From Colletotrichum lupini (lineage: Eukaryota; Ascomycota; Sordariomycetes; Glomerellales; Glomerellaceae), in the NCBI RefSeq assembly GCF_023278565.1, contig NC_064680.1, positions 2,976,001 through 3,040,000 on the forward strand: 64,000 nucleotides of DNA, read 5' to 3'. A program made the position numbers and the translations under genes. This document shows, in pieces, positions 44,701 through 55,272 of the stretch. The notes below the pieces were generated by a model. The model was not told the origin of the DNA, ran no database searches, and saw only the letters and a program-made list of their open reading frames with translations. The number at the start of each line of letters is the position of its first letter. The stretch's first letter is position 1.

Positions 44701-47700
44701 CAACCTAAAGAGACTGACTGTACCGATGGACGCGCACACCAAGGACGGGACGCTGAAGCAGACCTCTTCCCCGCGTGGCCGTGTGCCGCTGCTTCGCTCT
44801 GCTTCATGTTCCGCCCGCAAATACCCAATTGACTCGACCGTCCGTTGTTCAGTCTCACACCCTTCATTAGGCAAACCTGACACTATGATGGCCGTCCGTC
44901 CGCACCTTGGGTATGGACTATAGGATGCCTCCTTCCCCTTAGGAAGTCTCGTTTTCAGCTCAAACTTTATTCTCCCAGAGCCGCCCGTGATCTCCGGTCT
45001 TGTCCAGCAAGAATCTGGGCAAAGAACTGCTACCACCTCCGGCCCGACTTACCCATGGTACCCACCGTGTATTCCGGCCTACACGGAACGGACGAGCAGG
45101 CAGCAAACAGGGGGTCGTCCGTTTTGTCTGAAGGGCGAATGCTGGAGGCATGTAAATTGGAATCCTCTTTCTAGACACTCTGATTTTCGCCCACTCTTTC
45201 TCCGTGGCAACGGCCTAGAATCTTCACCAGATACAGAAGGAAGAAGGCTTCAAACAAGGCAAAAGCGGTGCCAGATGCTATTCTTGGTCTTTGGCCGGGC
45301 TGTCATCAAGGAAACCAATATTGGGTGCTCCAGCATAGGCCGGCGTAGATTCCTGTTCAGGTCGCACCAAGGTCAGACAGCAGCCCGGCCCACAGCTGAT
45401 TAGCGAGGACGTCCCCGGCGCAAATCACAAAGTATCCAGAAGCGGTCGTCCACTGACATGAGTCTCGCTTTTTAGTCCGAACCGTAACAGCGGGAATCTT
45501 TGAGTACACCTGCTGGGGGCCTGGACTGACTGAGAGTGGGTTGATCGCTCTCTCATCCCATGATTGTTGAGCGAAGTCGCGAACAGACCTAGCTAGGGCA
45601 GAGAACGTCAACACAAGATTGATAACCAGCACCGCGCCACGCTCTTCTCCTTCGCGTTCGCTAACTTGGACTTTAATGCTCAAAACCTCTATACGATGGT
45701 GCCGGGTGCTAGATCTGGGAAATCTCCAGTGAACGGACAGCCTGAAGCACAGACAGCCATCTTGTGCTTAGCCATGCGCTATCTCGTTAGCTGCATCTCC
45801 CGATCATCAGTGCCAACCGTGGGGCAACCCACAAGCCGACGGATGGGCTTCAGTCGAATTTGCGGTATCGACTTCAGTCACCAGGGTGGATGGGAATGCC
45901 CCTACGGGCCTACGGATAGGGCGAGGTTGCGAAACTCGAGCGCTGATCGGCGGGCTCCCGTGCAGGATACATCCCGACACGACTTTGTTGCAACTTGCAG
46001 CGGCTGCATCTTGCGCTGCCAGCGGCCACGTGTGAAACAGCGGTCATCGACACTGCCAATAGCACAATGGAACTGTCGTGGTCAGAGAAGGGCGGGAAAA
46101 GTGTAAGGCAGTAAGCAGTCATCGCCTGCATTCGCCAGCGAATCCAGTCCTTTGTCGGAGTGCCGCCAACAACTGCTGTTGGACGGCCTGCCGGCGGGCT
46201 TGGTTCATCGACACCGTACGTCAACGCATAGGTACCTACATCTAGAGACCAACCAGCACCTCAGGCTACGCAAGCGACCCTGCAGTGGAATAAGGTATCC
46301 GTAAGTAATAATGCACAGCCCGACTGGGCCTAGGGCGAAGCGGGAAGTTGCGAGCGCTGCATTGGGCTGGGCGCAGCAAAACATTCAGAACGGACGGAAT
46401 CACAGGCCACCCGCCAACCCCGAGAGACAGATATTCCTCCGATGATCAGATCCAGTTCTACTGCTTCCCTACGGCAGCCCTCCCAGGGGTACGGAGTAGC
46501 GCCGCAACACATAGTTGATGAGCCGACTGCAATCCCCCGGGAGAAGGCCTAGCCCATGGATCCTTCAAGGACTGGACGAGACGGTCAAGGGCCCCCATCT
46601 CGCACACGATCGCTGTACCCAAATACTGGCAACGACTTTCAACTATGTGCACACATGACATTTGTTCGTCCGTTCGAGAACCAGCAGTTGGCTCGAATTA
46701 ATGCCGTTCTCAGAGTCTTTGGAGGCTAGTTCCTCTCTGGCTGAGCGTCACACGCCATCAGATGTCTCTGTACTCATTGGCTGTTCTATTTCTGGACAAT
46801 GTACGCCGTGCACGGCAGCTGCAATTGGGAATGTGGGAGTCGTCTTGATTGGTGCCCTCCAAGGTGTCGTCTGTTTCAGAGTATGTGAGCGCCTAAGAGC
46901 CAATCATGTTGGTTCATCGCAAACAGCCACGTGAGATGGGTCATTTTGGCTGTGAGTGTACGGAACCAAGTGAGCCTCAGGCAAAAGGTGCCATTGTCAG
47001 GTTCACGAACCTAAGGCCTGAGGCCATTAATCCGATGGCGCCCTCGTCACGCCCTGCCCTGGGGTGCTTTCAAGGCCCGACATTCAGCCGAAAGCGAGCT
47101 ATCCAATTCTTCACTCAAAAAGAACGTCATTGAGGCTCTTCCATTTTTACAACCGTCAACAAATTTCAGCGTCGAACTCGGAGCTTTCCAACAGCCCACA
47201 ACAGGACATCGCTGGAGGATTAGATAGAACTCTGTCAACACTCCCGAACACTTTCTCAGGAAGGCACAGTCGGAAGACAGAGAAGCACATTGATCGAAGC
47301 AGATCAAGTCACCCCCAAAAGGTAAGAGACAAAAACAGACTCGCGACGAGCCAGAGAAAACACTGGTCGTCCTCCTTCGAGCTTTTCCATGATGAGATTC
47401 TTTTTATTGGAGCTGTCTAAATTCCCCATGTTGAGACACTTTATTACCTTATACGCTTTGTCTGAAAAATCGCGCTCAAACCTCTTTTAATGCCTACGAG
47501 CATCTAAAAACATGGTGTTCTGAATATTTGGCTAATTCGGAGACACAGATCAGATTTCTTCGCTACGACCTCTACGACTGGAAGCGACGACCACCGGCGA
47601 TTCGACTTTTCCCTCCCTCTCTCTAACCGACCCGCTGATTTTTATTTTTCTTTCTCTTGCTGACCTAAACATTATTCTGCCTGTTCCCGCCATTGGTGAC

Positions 47701-47948
47701 CTTTTTGACGGCCCCACGTTCTTCCCATAATCATCCATCCATTTTGACTGCTTCCTGTCGCGCGCGCCCATTGATATCCACTTCCTACCTTCGTGGAGCT
47801 CCCGCGCCGTGCTTCCATACATACCTATACTCCGTGCCGTACCTGTCGAGCTTGCTTGTCCCGCCCCACCCAACATCGTCACTTTCTGTCGGCATACATA
47901 CGCAGTAACCCATACACAAACAAAAACCCATCGATCACCACGAAAGTC
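41776..47948. other. 6.2-kb gene-poor interval
   Basis: Normal composition with no RIP signature. 42280-42400 and 43350-43510 are strongly purine-rich on the plus strand, i.e. CT-rich for the leftward SH3 gene, as in many fungal promoters and leaders. AGGTACCT-type motifs lie near 42590-42650 and 42900, and TACGGAGTA at about 43056 and 46490. 47560-47800 is CT-rich and is the likely SSU72 promoter/leader. Open frames up to 250 codons (43.8-44.5 kb) show no family motif and are crossed by frames on the other strand. I see no gene, though non-coding RNAs or unconserved orphans cannot be excluded. Confidence 0.45.
47560..47948 (+). promoter_or_regulatory. CT-rich promoter/leader of SSU72
   Basis: Pyrimidine-rich blocks (CCCTCCCTCTCTC near 47610, TTTTTCTTTCTC near 47648) followed by a CA-rich leader up to the ATG at 47949. 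This pattern is common upstream of constitutive fungal genes. Confidence 0.4.
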
Positions 47949-48922
47949 ATGGAGGTCGCAAATGGCACCACCGGCGCCGCAGCAGCCGCAAATGCTGGAG
48001 CGAACTCGACGGCACCTCCTGCGAACGGCGGCGATGCTGCGGCCGCTGCTGCTTCTTCAAGCGACTTCAAGCTCAAGTTCTGTACGGTGTGCGCGAGTAA
48101 CCAAAATAGGTACGATACAATCGAGTCCCCTGGCCCGATTGTTTATCACGCGAGAGCAAATTCGAGCTTCTCTTTAACGTCATTACGGAACTGCCCGCAT
48201 CCTCGCATCGTGTCGATGGCCCAAAGTCGAGGAAAACACATACTGACCACCCTCTGTCAAACAGATCAATGGTCTCCCACCTCCGCCTCGCCCAAGCAAA
48301 CTACCCCGTAATCTCCTTCGGCACAGGCTCCCTCGTCCGCCTCCCCGGTCCCTCGATAACCCAGCCAAACGTCTACCAATTCAACAAGACCTCGTACGAC
48401 TCCATCTTCAAAGAGCTCGAGTCCAAAGACACGCGCCTCTACCGCGCAAACGGCGTCCTCAACATGGTCGACCGCAACCGCCACGTCAAGTGGGGGCCCG
48501 AACGCTGGCAGGACTGGCAGGTCGGCATGCCGCGCCTCACCCACGCCGAAGACCGCGGCAGCGTCGGCGTCGAGGGCGGCGTCGTCGATGTCGTGATTAC
48601 CTGCGAGGAGCGCTGCTGGGACGCCGTGATCGACGACCTCATGAACCGCGGGAGTCCGCTGAACAGGCCCGTCCACGTGATCAATGTCGATATCAAGGAT
48701 AACCACGAGGAGGCCAGCGTCGGCGGGCGCGCGATTCTGGACCTGGCGAACGCGTTGAATGCCGCGGCGACCGAGGAGCGCGAGGCTGTCGGGGCGGCGG
48801 CGTTTGATGGCGGGAGCGCGGCGGGCAGGGCGAGCTTTGATGAGAGGGTCCCGGATATCTTGGCTGCGTGGCAGGATCGGTGGCCTCACTTGCCTGCTGT
48901 ATGGACTCTTGCTTGGTTTTGA
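47949..48922 (+). CDS. ssu72: RNA polymerase II CTD phosphatase Ssu72, 272 aa, one intron
   Basis: Removes phosphate from Ser5/Ser7 of the Pol II C-terminal domain and acts in 3'-end formation and termination in the nucleus. Exons 47949-48109 and 48265-48922 (intron 155 bp, GTACGA ... CAAACAG) sum to 819 nt. The low-molecular-weight phosphatase loop C-x5-R is C48-A-S-N-Q-N-R54, preceded by KFCTV and followed by SMVSHLRLA, as in all Ssu72 proteins. The intron falls within the Arg54 codon. Other family blocks seen are [40 protein letters not shown] split over two stretches, [17 protein letters not shown] (catalytic Asp region) and [17 protein letters not shown]. The Ala/Gly/Asn-rich N-terminal 38 residues are a fungal extension. 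The C-terminus is [13 protein letters not shown], with a stop at 48920-48922. Confidence 0.93.
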
Positions 48923-50020
48923 GAGTTGGCTGGAAAAGGGTGGAACCTTTCGGCGGCGTGTGTTTCCCTCTCCGCTTGAAAGCCGCGGGACCAAGAGGCG
49001 TCCTACAGTGACGAGAAGCTCCCGACTCAACAACTCAAGATGGCGAAGTGCGGGTTGAAGGAGACGCTACAGTATCTACAGTACCTACAAACATTGTTTG
49101 TCCGGTACGGAAGGCGTACGGAGGCTCGGGAACACTTACCGCACGCCACCGGGATTCTATATGAGAGCGGGTGCGGCTACGCCCATCAAGATCACGATCC
49201 CGATCCCGACGCACGGACGAGATCTCCGGAAAGTCATGGTTTAATCCCCGCGAGAAACTTGCGGTTGCGGCTCTTCGGTATCGATCGACACGGTTTCCCA
49301 GGCGGCCTCTTCATCAAACGGCAAAAGGATGCACCATGCGAGCCCTGGGCACTTGAGCTCCAAAATGGGAAGCAGCTCGGGAGAAAGGGAAACAGAGCTT
49401 GCGATTCTATATATAAACTAGACCTGACATGCCAATACCCCCATCAGACGAACAAGGTATATGGCAGTCATTGACGAGTTGGACGTGGGAACTGAGCATA
49501 TCGTTCTCGCGTTACGACGTGGAACGGAAGCCATAGCCGAGCTCGAAGAACAGAAGCGGCGAGAGAATCTTGGAAGATGCGGCTCCGCTAGCGAACTTTA
49601 AGCCGGGCAAACTCACTTGGCCGTGTCAAAGGTGCGAATCATGAGAGAGGGAGACTGGAGAATCTCCAGCCGGGAAGGGAGCTTCAGGTTCGGGATAAGA
49701 TACCCTCAACACACAGACAAACTACGAATGAATGACAACACTTCCCCAAAGACAAGCAAAACGATCCCTGAAACCTGATTATGGAGCGAATAAGCTGTGC
49801 CGAACTTGCCTTTGCCTTTTATTGTGCCAACAGTCGCGCAGAGGACCTGCAGACTACGACTGGGAGCCCCAAAAGCGCGAGAGTTCAATCAAACGCCCGC
49901 ATGCCGTTACCGTTGGACCGTCGTTGGTGTCCCTTTAAGCTATCGATGCCGCGTTTCGGAGCTAGCCTTAGTCGAGGCAAGTTTCACGAAGCTTCGAGTT
50001 AACCCGTCATGGTGATGTGG

Positions 50021-50046
50021 GTGTGGGTGTGTGTGTGTGTGTGTGC
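50021..50046. repeat. (GT)n microsatellite
   Basis: A run of alternating GT, interrupted by one GGT near its left end. Confidence 0.85.
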
Positions 50047-53000
50047 TTTCGCTGGAACGTGACCGGGGCTCGATCCCTCCCATATCTTCAAGTTCCAACG
50101 GCGGCCCTGCAGCCCTTCCAACTCTGGGGGGCTTGACTATCCCGTAGTTAGTGTGTGTTCGGGATATGTGGTGGCCCGGGAGATCTGTGTGATTCAATAG
50201 ACTATTATGCCACGGACCGTGAGGTTGCGTTGAACACACGGCCTTCTAGAAGCTTTTCGGGGTGGCTTCCTGGCAATAATACGCTGCACTATTGCTAACG
50301 CTCAGTGATAAACCGGACTTTAGTGACCTTCTCATCAGCTTGCGTCACTGCGCGTAGCACAGTAATCGGAATATCCTCCGGCTAGACGGCAGCAGTTGAC
50401 TGTCGCCGCGGCGCACTGAGTTTCGCGCACAATGGCATTGTCATAACGAGGATAACTCTGTGCCCCAAACAGGATTTGTTCTCCGGTGTCACCAGATTCC
50501 AATCTCCAAGAAGGCTGTCCAGGCCTCGTCGTGCTGGGGAACTGGCAAAGCCTGTATCCGTAGATTGCAGGCGGATGAACCGGACAGCCCAGGGCTAGGA
50601 AGTCTTGGAGCGGTGGGGGTCGCGTACGCGAGCCCGCGTACCGTAAAGATCGTATCCGCGAATCCTCGTGTAACTCAGCGAACACCCGGCGAGGCCATCT
50701 CAGCCCGTCGAATGTGCGATGGCATGGCCAAGCTTCATTCCCGTCTCAGGCCCTCAGGGTGGTCGGGTCGGGCAACGGGAGGGGTTTATGCGGTCTGAAG
50801 GTACCTTGCAATGTCACATGTCCCTCTTTGAGCCTCACCTCGTGGCCGGGTCTCTCCCACCCCGGAGCGCCTGGCTCGGGAGAGTGAGCACAAGATGCTA
50901 CCGGTACCGAATTAGGGTGTGTATTCAAATGTCGCCGTGAGCACGCGTGCGCTGGAAAGCACTGATGGCAGGATGATCGCGGCGCGGTAATGGTGCTGGG
51001 CAGCTGGCCTAAGAGTGGAGGCAGACGCCTTCGAGATGGGTGCCAGATTGGGGATCTGGATCTATAGAGTAGAGGAATGGATCCCTCTTTGTGATTCCAA
51101 GAGAACTAGACCAGTCGAGACTCTGGTGAGCAGAGTGTTTGTCGAACCAAAGTAGGAAGTGCAGGGCGGGCAAGATGAGATGTAATCTTAGGCGCAATAA
51201 AACGTTGCATGGGGGCCGGCGAGGTTTACGCACCGGTTGTCCGGGCAGAAGAACCAGGTATGGGGAGAGAGGTAGCGGCGGCTGAACGGGACGCGTACAA
51301 GGCACATCCCGTTCTGGAAGTATGGGCGAGCGCTCATCAGCGAGCACCAAGCAACGGCATGTTGTCGCGATGGAACTGTTCCTGAACATGCATTCTTCCG
51401 TTGTGATTCATGGTTTTGCAACTTGCTTGCCTCAGAGTCTCCCGATTGTCTGGCCACAGAAGCTGGTAAAGGCTGAGCCAAGAGTCTGGGGTTGTCAGAG
51501 ACGTCCGCATGCGTACGGATAACAGGTAGGGCGGAATCTGAAGGGCAGAGACGGACGACAAGCAACGGTGACAGCTCGTCAAGGGGCTGCAGAGGCAAAG
51601 CTAATGCCTCGTCCTGCCGCGCTCGCCAGCCAGCGTGCCAGCATCCCGCGGCTTAGAAAGGACTCGTCTCGAAAAGGTAGGCGACTGTCGAGCTGGACCC
51701 GGCACCCCCTTGTGCAAGGATGCAAGCAAATCGCATCTCCACCATGCTTAAAATCTATCCATGTCAGTAAGGGCAGGGGATAGAAGGGAGGGCAAGCCGC
51801 AAGGCACGTCTCTTGTCCGGATATGCCCATGCCCAAAGCTCAGTGAGGTCCTTGTCGTGGTCTCCAATTCTTATCCCATTTCCCACAGACACTGCCACCG
51901 TCGAGTGACAGGCCGGGCCCTGGAGCAAATCCACCTTTGAATTTTGCTGCTAGCGCGCGCCAGGTGTGATGAACCAATGGGTAGTGGAAAGGCCGCGCCA
52001 TCACGGCATGGGTAGAACAGTTGCTCAGGGGTGATGGAGGCTGCATTGGCCCTGGAGATCTGGGCCTGCAGGGTTGCATGAATGAGGGCCGGTTCCTGAA
52101 AGTCCATTATCCGCAACAAAGAGAAGGAGGATGTCGACGTGAGGCGGACGGGATGGATGTGCCGATGGATTGACGGAATCAATGTGATAATGATGATGAT
52201 GTAGGTAGGTAGAAGAGGATAGGGTCGTTTGAGGTACATGTCTCTCAATGCAGTATTCAATGTATCTTTCAGCTGAGAGACGTGGGAGGAGCCATGGACT
52301 GCAGACTGTTTTTCGGCAATAACAGCAATTGCCAGTGACAGGCAAGAGAGAAAGGAGCACTTCCTTGCCGCTGCCGAATGGGCGGTTCTAGGTAGGATTT
52401 GTGGATGAACCCGCGAATCATTCGCGGTCTACCGGGACGGTACGTACAACGTCAAAGTTGCAGTGGTTACCTCCAAAAGCTCAGTTTACTCTCCAGTCTG
52501 TATGGTAATTCCCTACGAAATACTGTGTAATAATGGGTATAAGTATCATCAGTGATGAACCGTTCCTGACCCTGATTCTGTGCTTGCCAATACCCGCGTA
52601 ATGTGGTAGTGAAATCCACTTACCAAGTTACCCATCAAGACGCTGATGGCGCAGCAAGGTTGGGGCAATCTTGATGATGGGAATCAGGATTCTGCGTCTC
52701 TATAATTATCAGTAGGAGGCATTCGGATATTTCTCGTTTAGTCCTTGTTAGTCAGGGTCCAAGGTAGAATATCCGCACATTCATCTGTATGTCTTGAATC
52801 GTGCCGTGTCTTTGAATTTGTCTCGTGCAAAAGACCATTGTGTCTTATCCCCTTTGCAGACCTTTTCCAATCAGGCCGGACACCGATCTGCCAGCAACAT
52901 CAACCAGTCCAGCTCAGTCTTGTAGAGATTCAGCTGGACCGGGGATGGATGGGGACTCGGAGGGACCTGCGGCGCGGGCATTCCAAGCTGGAAATGAACA

Positions 53001-54539
53001 TGTAGGACGAGACTTTTAGCCCATGGCGATAGGCTTCTCTCTTCCGGTATCCACCAGGGTTAGCTTGTTTTGACCGATCTCTGGCTTTGTGGGAGCTGCG
53101 CGTCCATGTAACGGCACTTGCCTTATCTAACCTCGACTCGAGTCACTTGTGCAACTTTGGGTTGGTCTTTGGCTTGGTCTTTGAGGATGAGGCCCGACAA
53201 CGGGGATAACTTTGAGCTCCTGTCTCTCCCTCCAACGGGGAAGAAGAAACAAGTGTTTGGTGCTTGGGATGGTCTGAGCTGGCTCCCTCCATCCGCTGGG
53301 ACGCTGCCATTTCGAAGGTATCGCATCAGTAGCTGTGGTTGTACGTATGCTTTGGGCCACGGAACGAATAGTTGGACGGTGTGATAACGTACGGACTCAT
53401 CTACCGGTAAAAAAGCCCCTTACTCGGTACTATCACCACCATTATGCGTGGATCGTCCAGAAAAAGTCATCATTGCTGATGGGCGATGAAGTATGAACAT
53501 GGACATTGGGGCAAGTGGCCCCCAACATGATCCCCGGAGGTGACCCAAAAGAGATTGATCATCGCACAACCACGGTGGAGAGTCGCAATATCATCATGGG
53601 CAATTTCGCAAGTACCACGCGATGCATTCTCCAGCCATGATGGGGTGTCTGATGCACCCAAGGATACATATCTACAAGAGGGACAAGACATGACAACGGC
53701 GGGCTGTGTTCTCCAGCGTCATTTCCCCTCCTCCACCCCCCTTACCCCTTCCCGGCAGCGGCGCCCTTCCCCCTTCCACTAAGGTTGCCGTGCGTGCGTT
53801 CCTCTCTCTTCCTCCTCGAGATACCTGGGTGGTTGTAACTTGTATCTTCTAGCAAGTCCTTCCCTTTTACAGTACGGAGTAAGGTACTTGAGGTAGGTTC
53901 CCTCCAGCAACAGCGGACAGCGCTAAGGTGAGGACAAGCTCTAGCGCCCAGAGCAGTCCATTACCACTGCAAATGCTGCCCACAACCATTATCAGTGCGT
54001 TCAGTCCATTAAATGTTCCTACCTACCCGCTACCTATGGTAAGGTAGGTACCCAAGCGACTCGCGGGTCCTCTACTTGTCTACTTGTATCTTCCCATAGC
54101 AACCACACCACAAAAGTACACCACACAACGTAGTTCGTGGCCCAGATCCTCCCAAGTCCCCCCCCCCCCTCCCCCCAGTGCATCCCCCAAAATCCACTGG
54201 ACTCGCCCATCCACGCCCCTTTTTTTGCACCCAACCCCAAGGGCGGCAGGGCCCCAGCAGCTCCTCCTTCCGCTTCATCGATTGGTTCCATTGGTCGAGG
54301 CATCCCAGCCAGTCACCTCGACGTTTCATGCTTCACCACCTCCGTCGCGGATTCTGCTCTTGTTCTGCTTCTCTATCCGTACGTTGTTGGCCTTGCTGCA
54401 TGCGCTCTGTTTTGCGTTGCTCTCGAGTTTCTGCTCTACTTTCAAGGTCGCCAGTTGCTCTTTCAACCTTTCTTCCCACACTACCTTACCTCCATACCTT
54501 ACCGATACCTTATTCTAATTCGCCTTGCGCTTTGTCTCT

Positions 54540-54577
54540 GCTGCAACCGCAACCGCAACTGCAACTGCAACTGCACC
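54540..54577. repeat. hexanucleotide GCAAC(C/T) repeat
   Basis: About six tandem copies of TGCAAC/CGCAAC in the leader region upstream of SPA2. Confidence 0.85.
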
Positions 54578-55272
54578 TAGCCGCCCTTTGCATCTTGTCC
54601 CACGTCTTTTCTGCGGCATTTGCTTTTTCTCTGCATCCACCACCGTCAGAATATCCCCCTTTGACACGACATTTCATCCTCCCGCCCTGTCATGCCGTGT
54701 CGCATCCGCCGCCTGTCCGTACATTGACGCTTGAAAGACAACGGATTGGAAGAAACAAGAACCCCTTTCTTCCTTTCCCGCCCCTCTACCGCAATATCTC
54801 ACTACCAGCCTGCGACACATTCCTCGACCGTCTCCAATACTTTCTTTATTCACCACCCCGTCTCTTGAACCTGAACCTGAACCGCACGCAGTCCTGTTGG
54901 CACACCCGCCCAACCTTTAACCGGCATACTCCAAATACAGAAAGCGAGAGAAAGGTTCTGCGACAATACGTATTTAGGTTGGCTTTTGGGTTTCCGCCTT
55001 GGTTTTGGGTACGAGCGTATACCTGATTGGATTAGCATTCTGTCCCACACGTCAGGCGAGTGTGTAGTACGAAGGAGGAGAAGAAAACCCGTTCAGCTGC
55101 TACTATCCCCGACCGAATTGAAATACCCGACCCTCGAACTCGACCTCGACCTAGGCCTCCTTCTCGATTTCGATACTCCCTTTGTTCGCTGCGCCGCGTC
55201 TCTGTTCTTTCGACAGCCTGCCGCTCATCTACGCGCGAACATACTCCCCCTCAAAACTTGCCCAGGTCTACC

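Larger units (their letters stand above)
48923..55272. other. 6.3-kb gene-poor interval
   Basis: No gene recognised. It contains a GT microsatellite near 50021-50046, a TACGGAGTA at 53873-53881, TACCTACC/GGTAGGTACC words near 54020-54050, a C-rich block at 54155-54180 and a GCAAC(C/T) hexamer run at 54540-54577. 54120-55272 is CT-rich and most likely the promoter and long leader of SPA2. The open frames within it have Ser/Pro/Leu compositions expected from CT-rich DNA. Confidence 0.45.

Noticed and set aside
54178..55026. 282-codon open frame upstream of SPA2
   Set aside because: Composition follows the CT-rich leader; it ends before SPA2 and has no domain.
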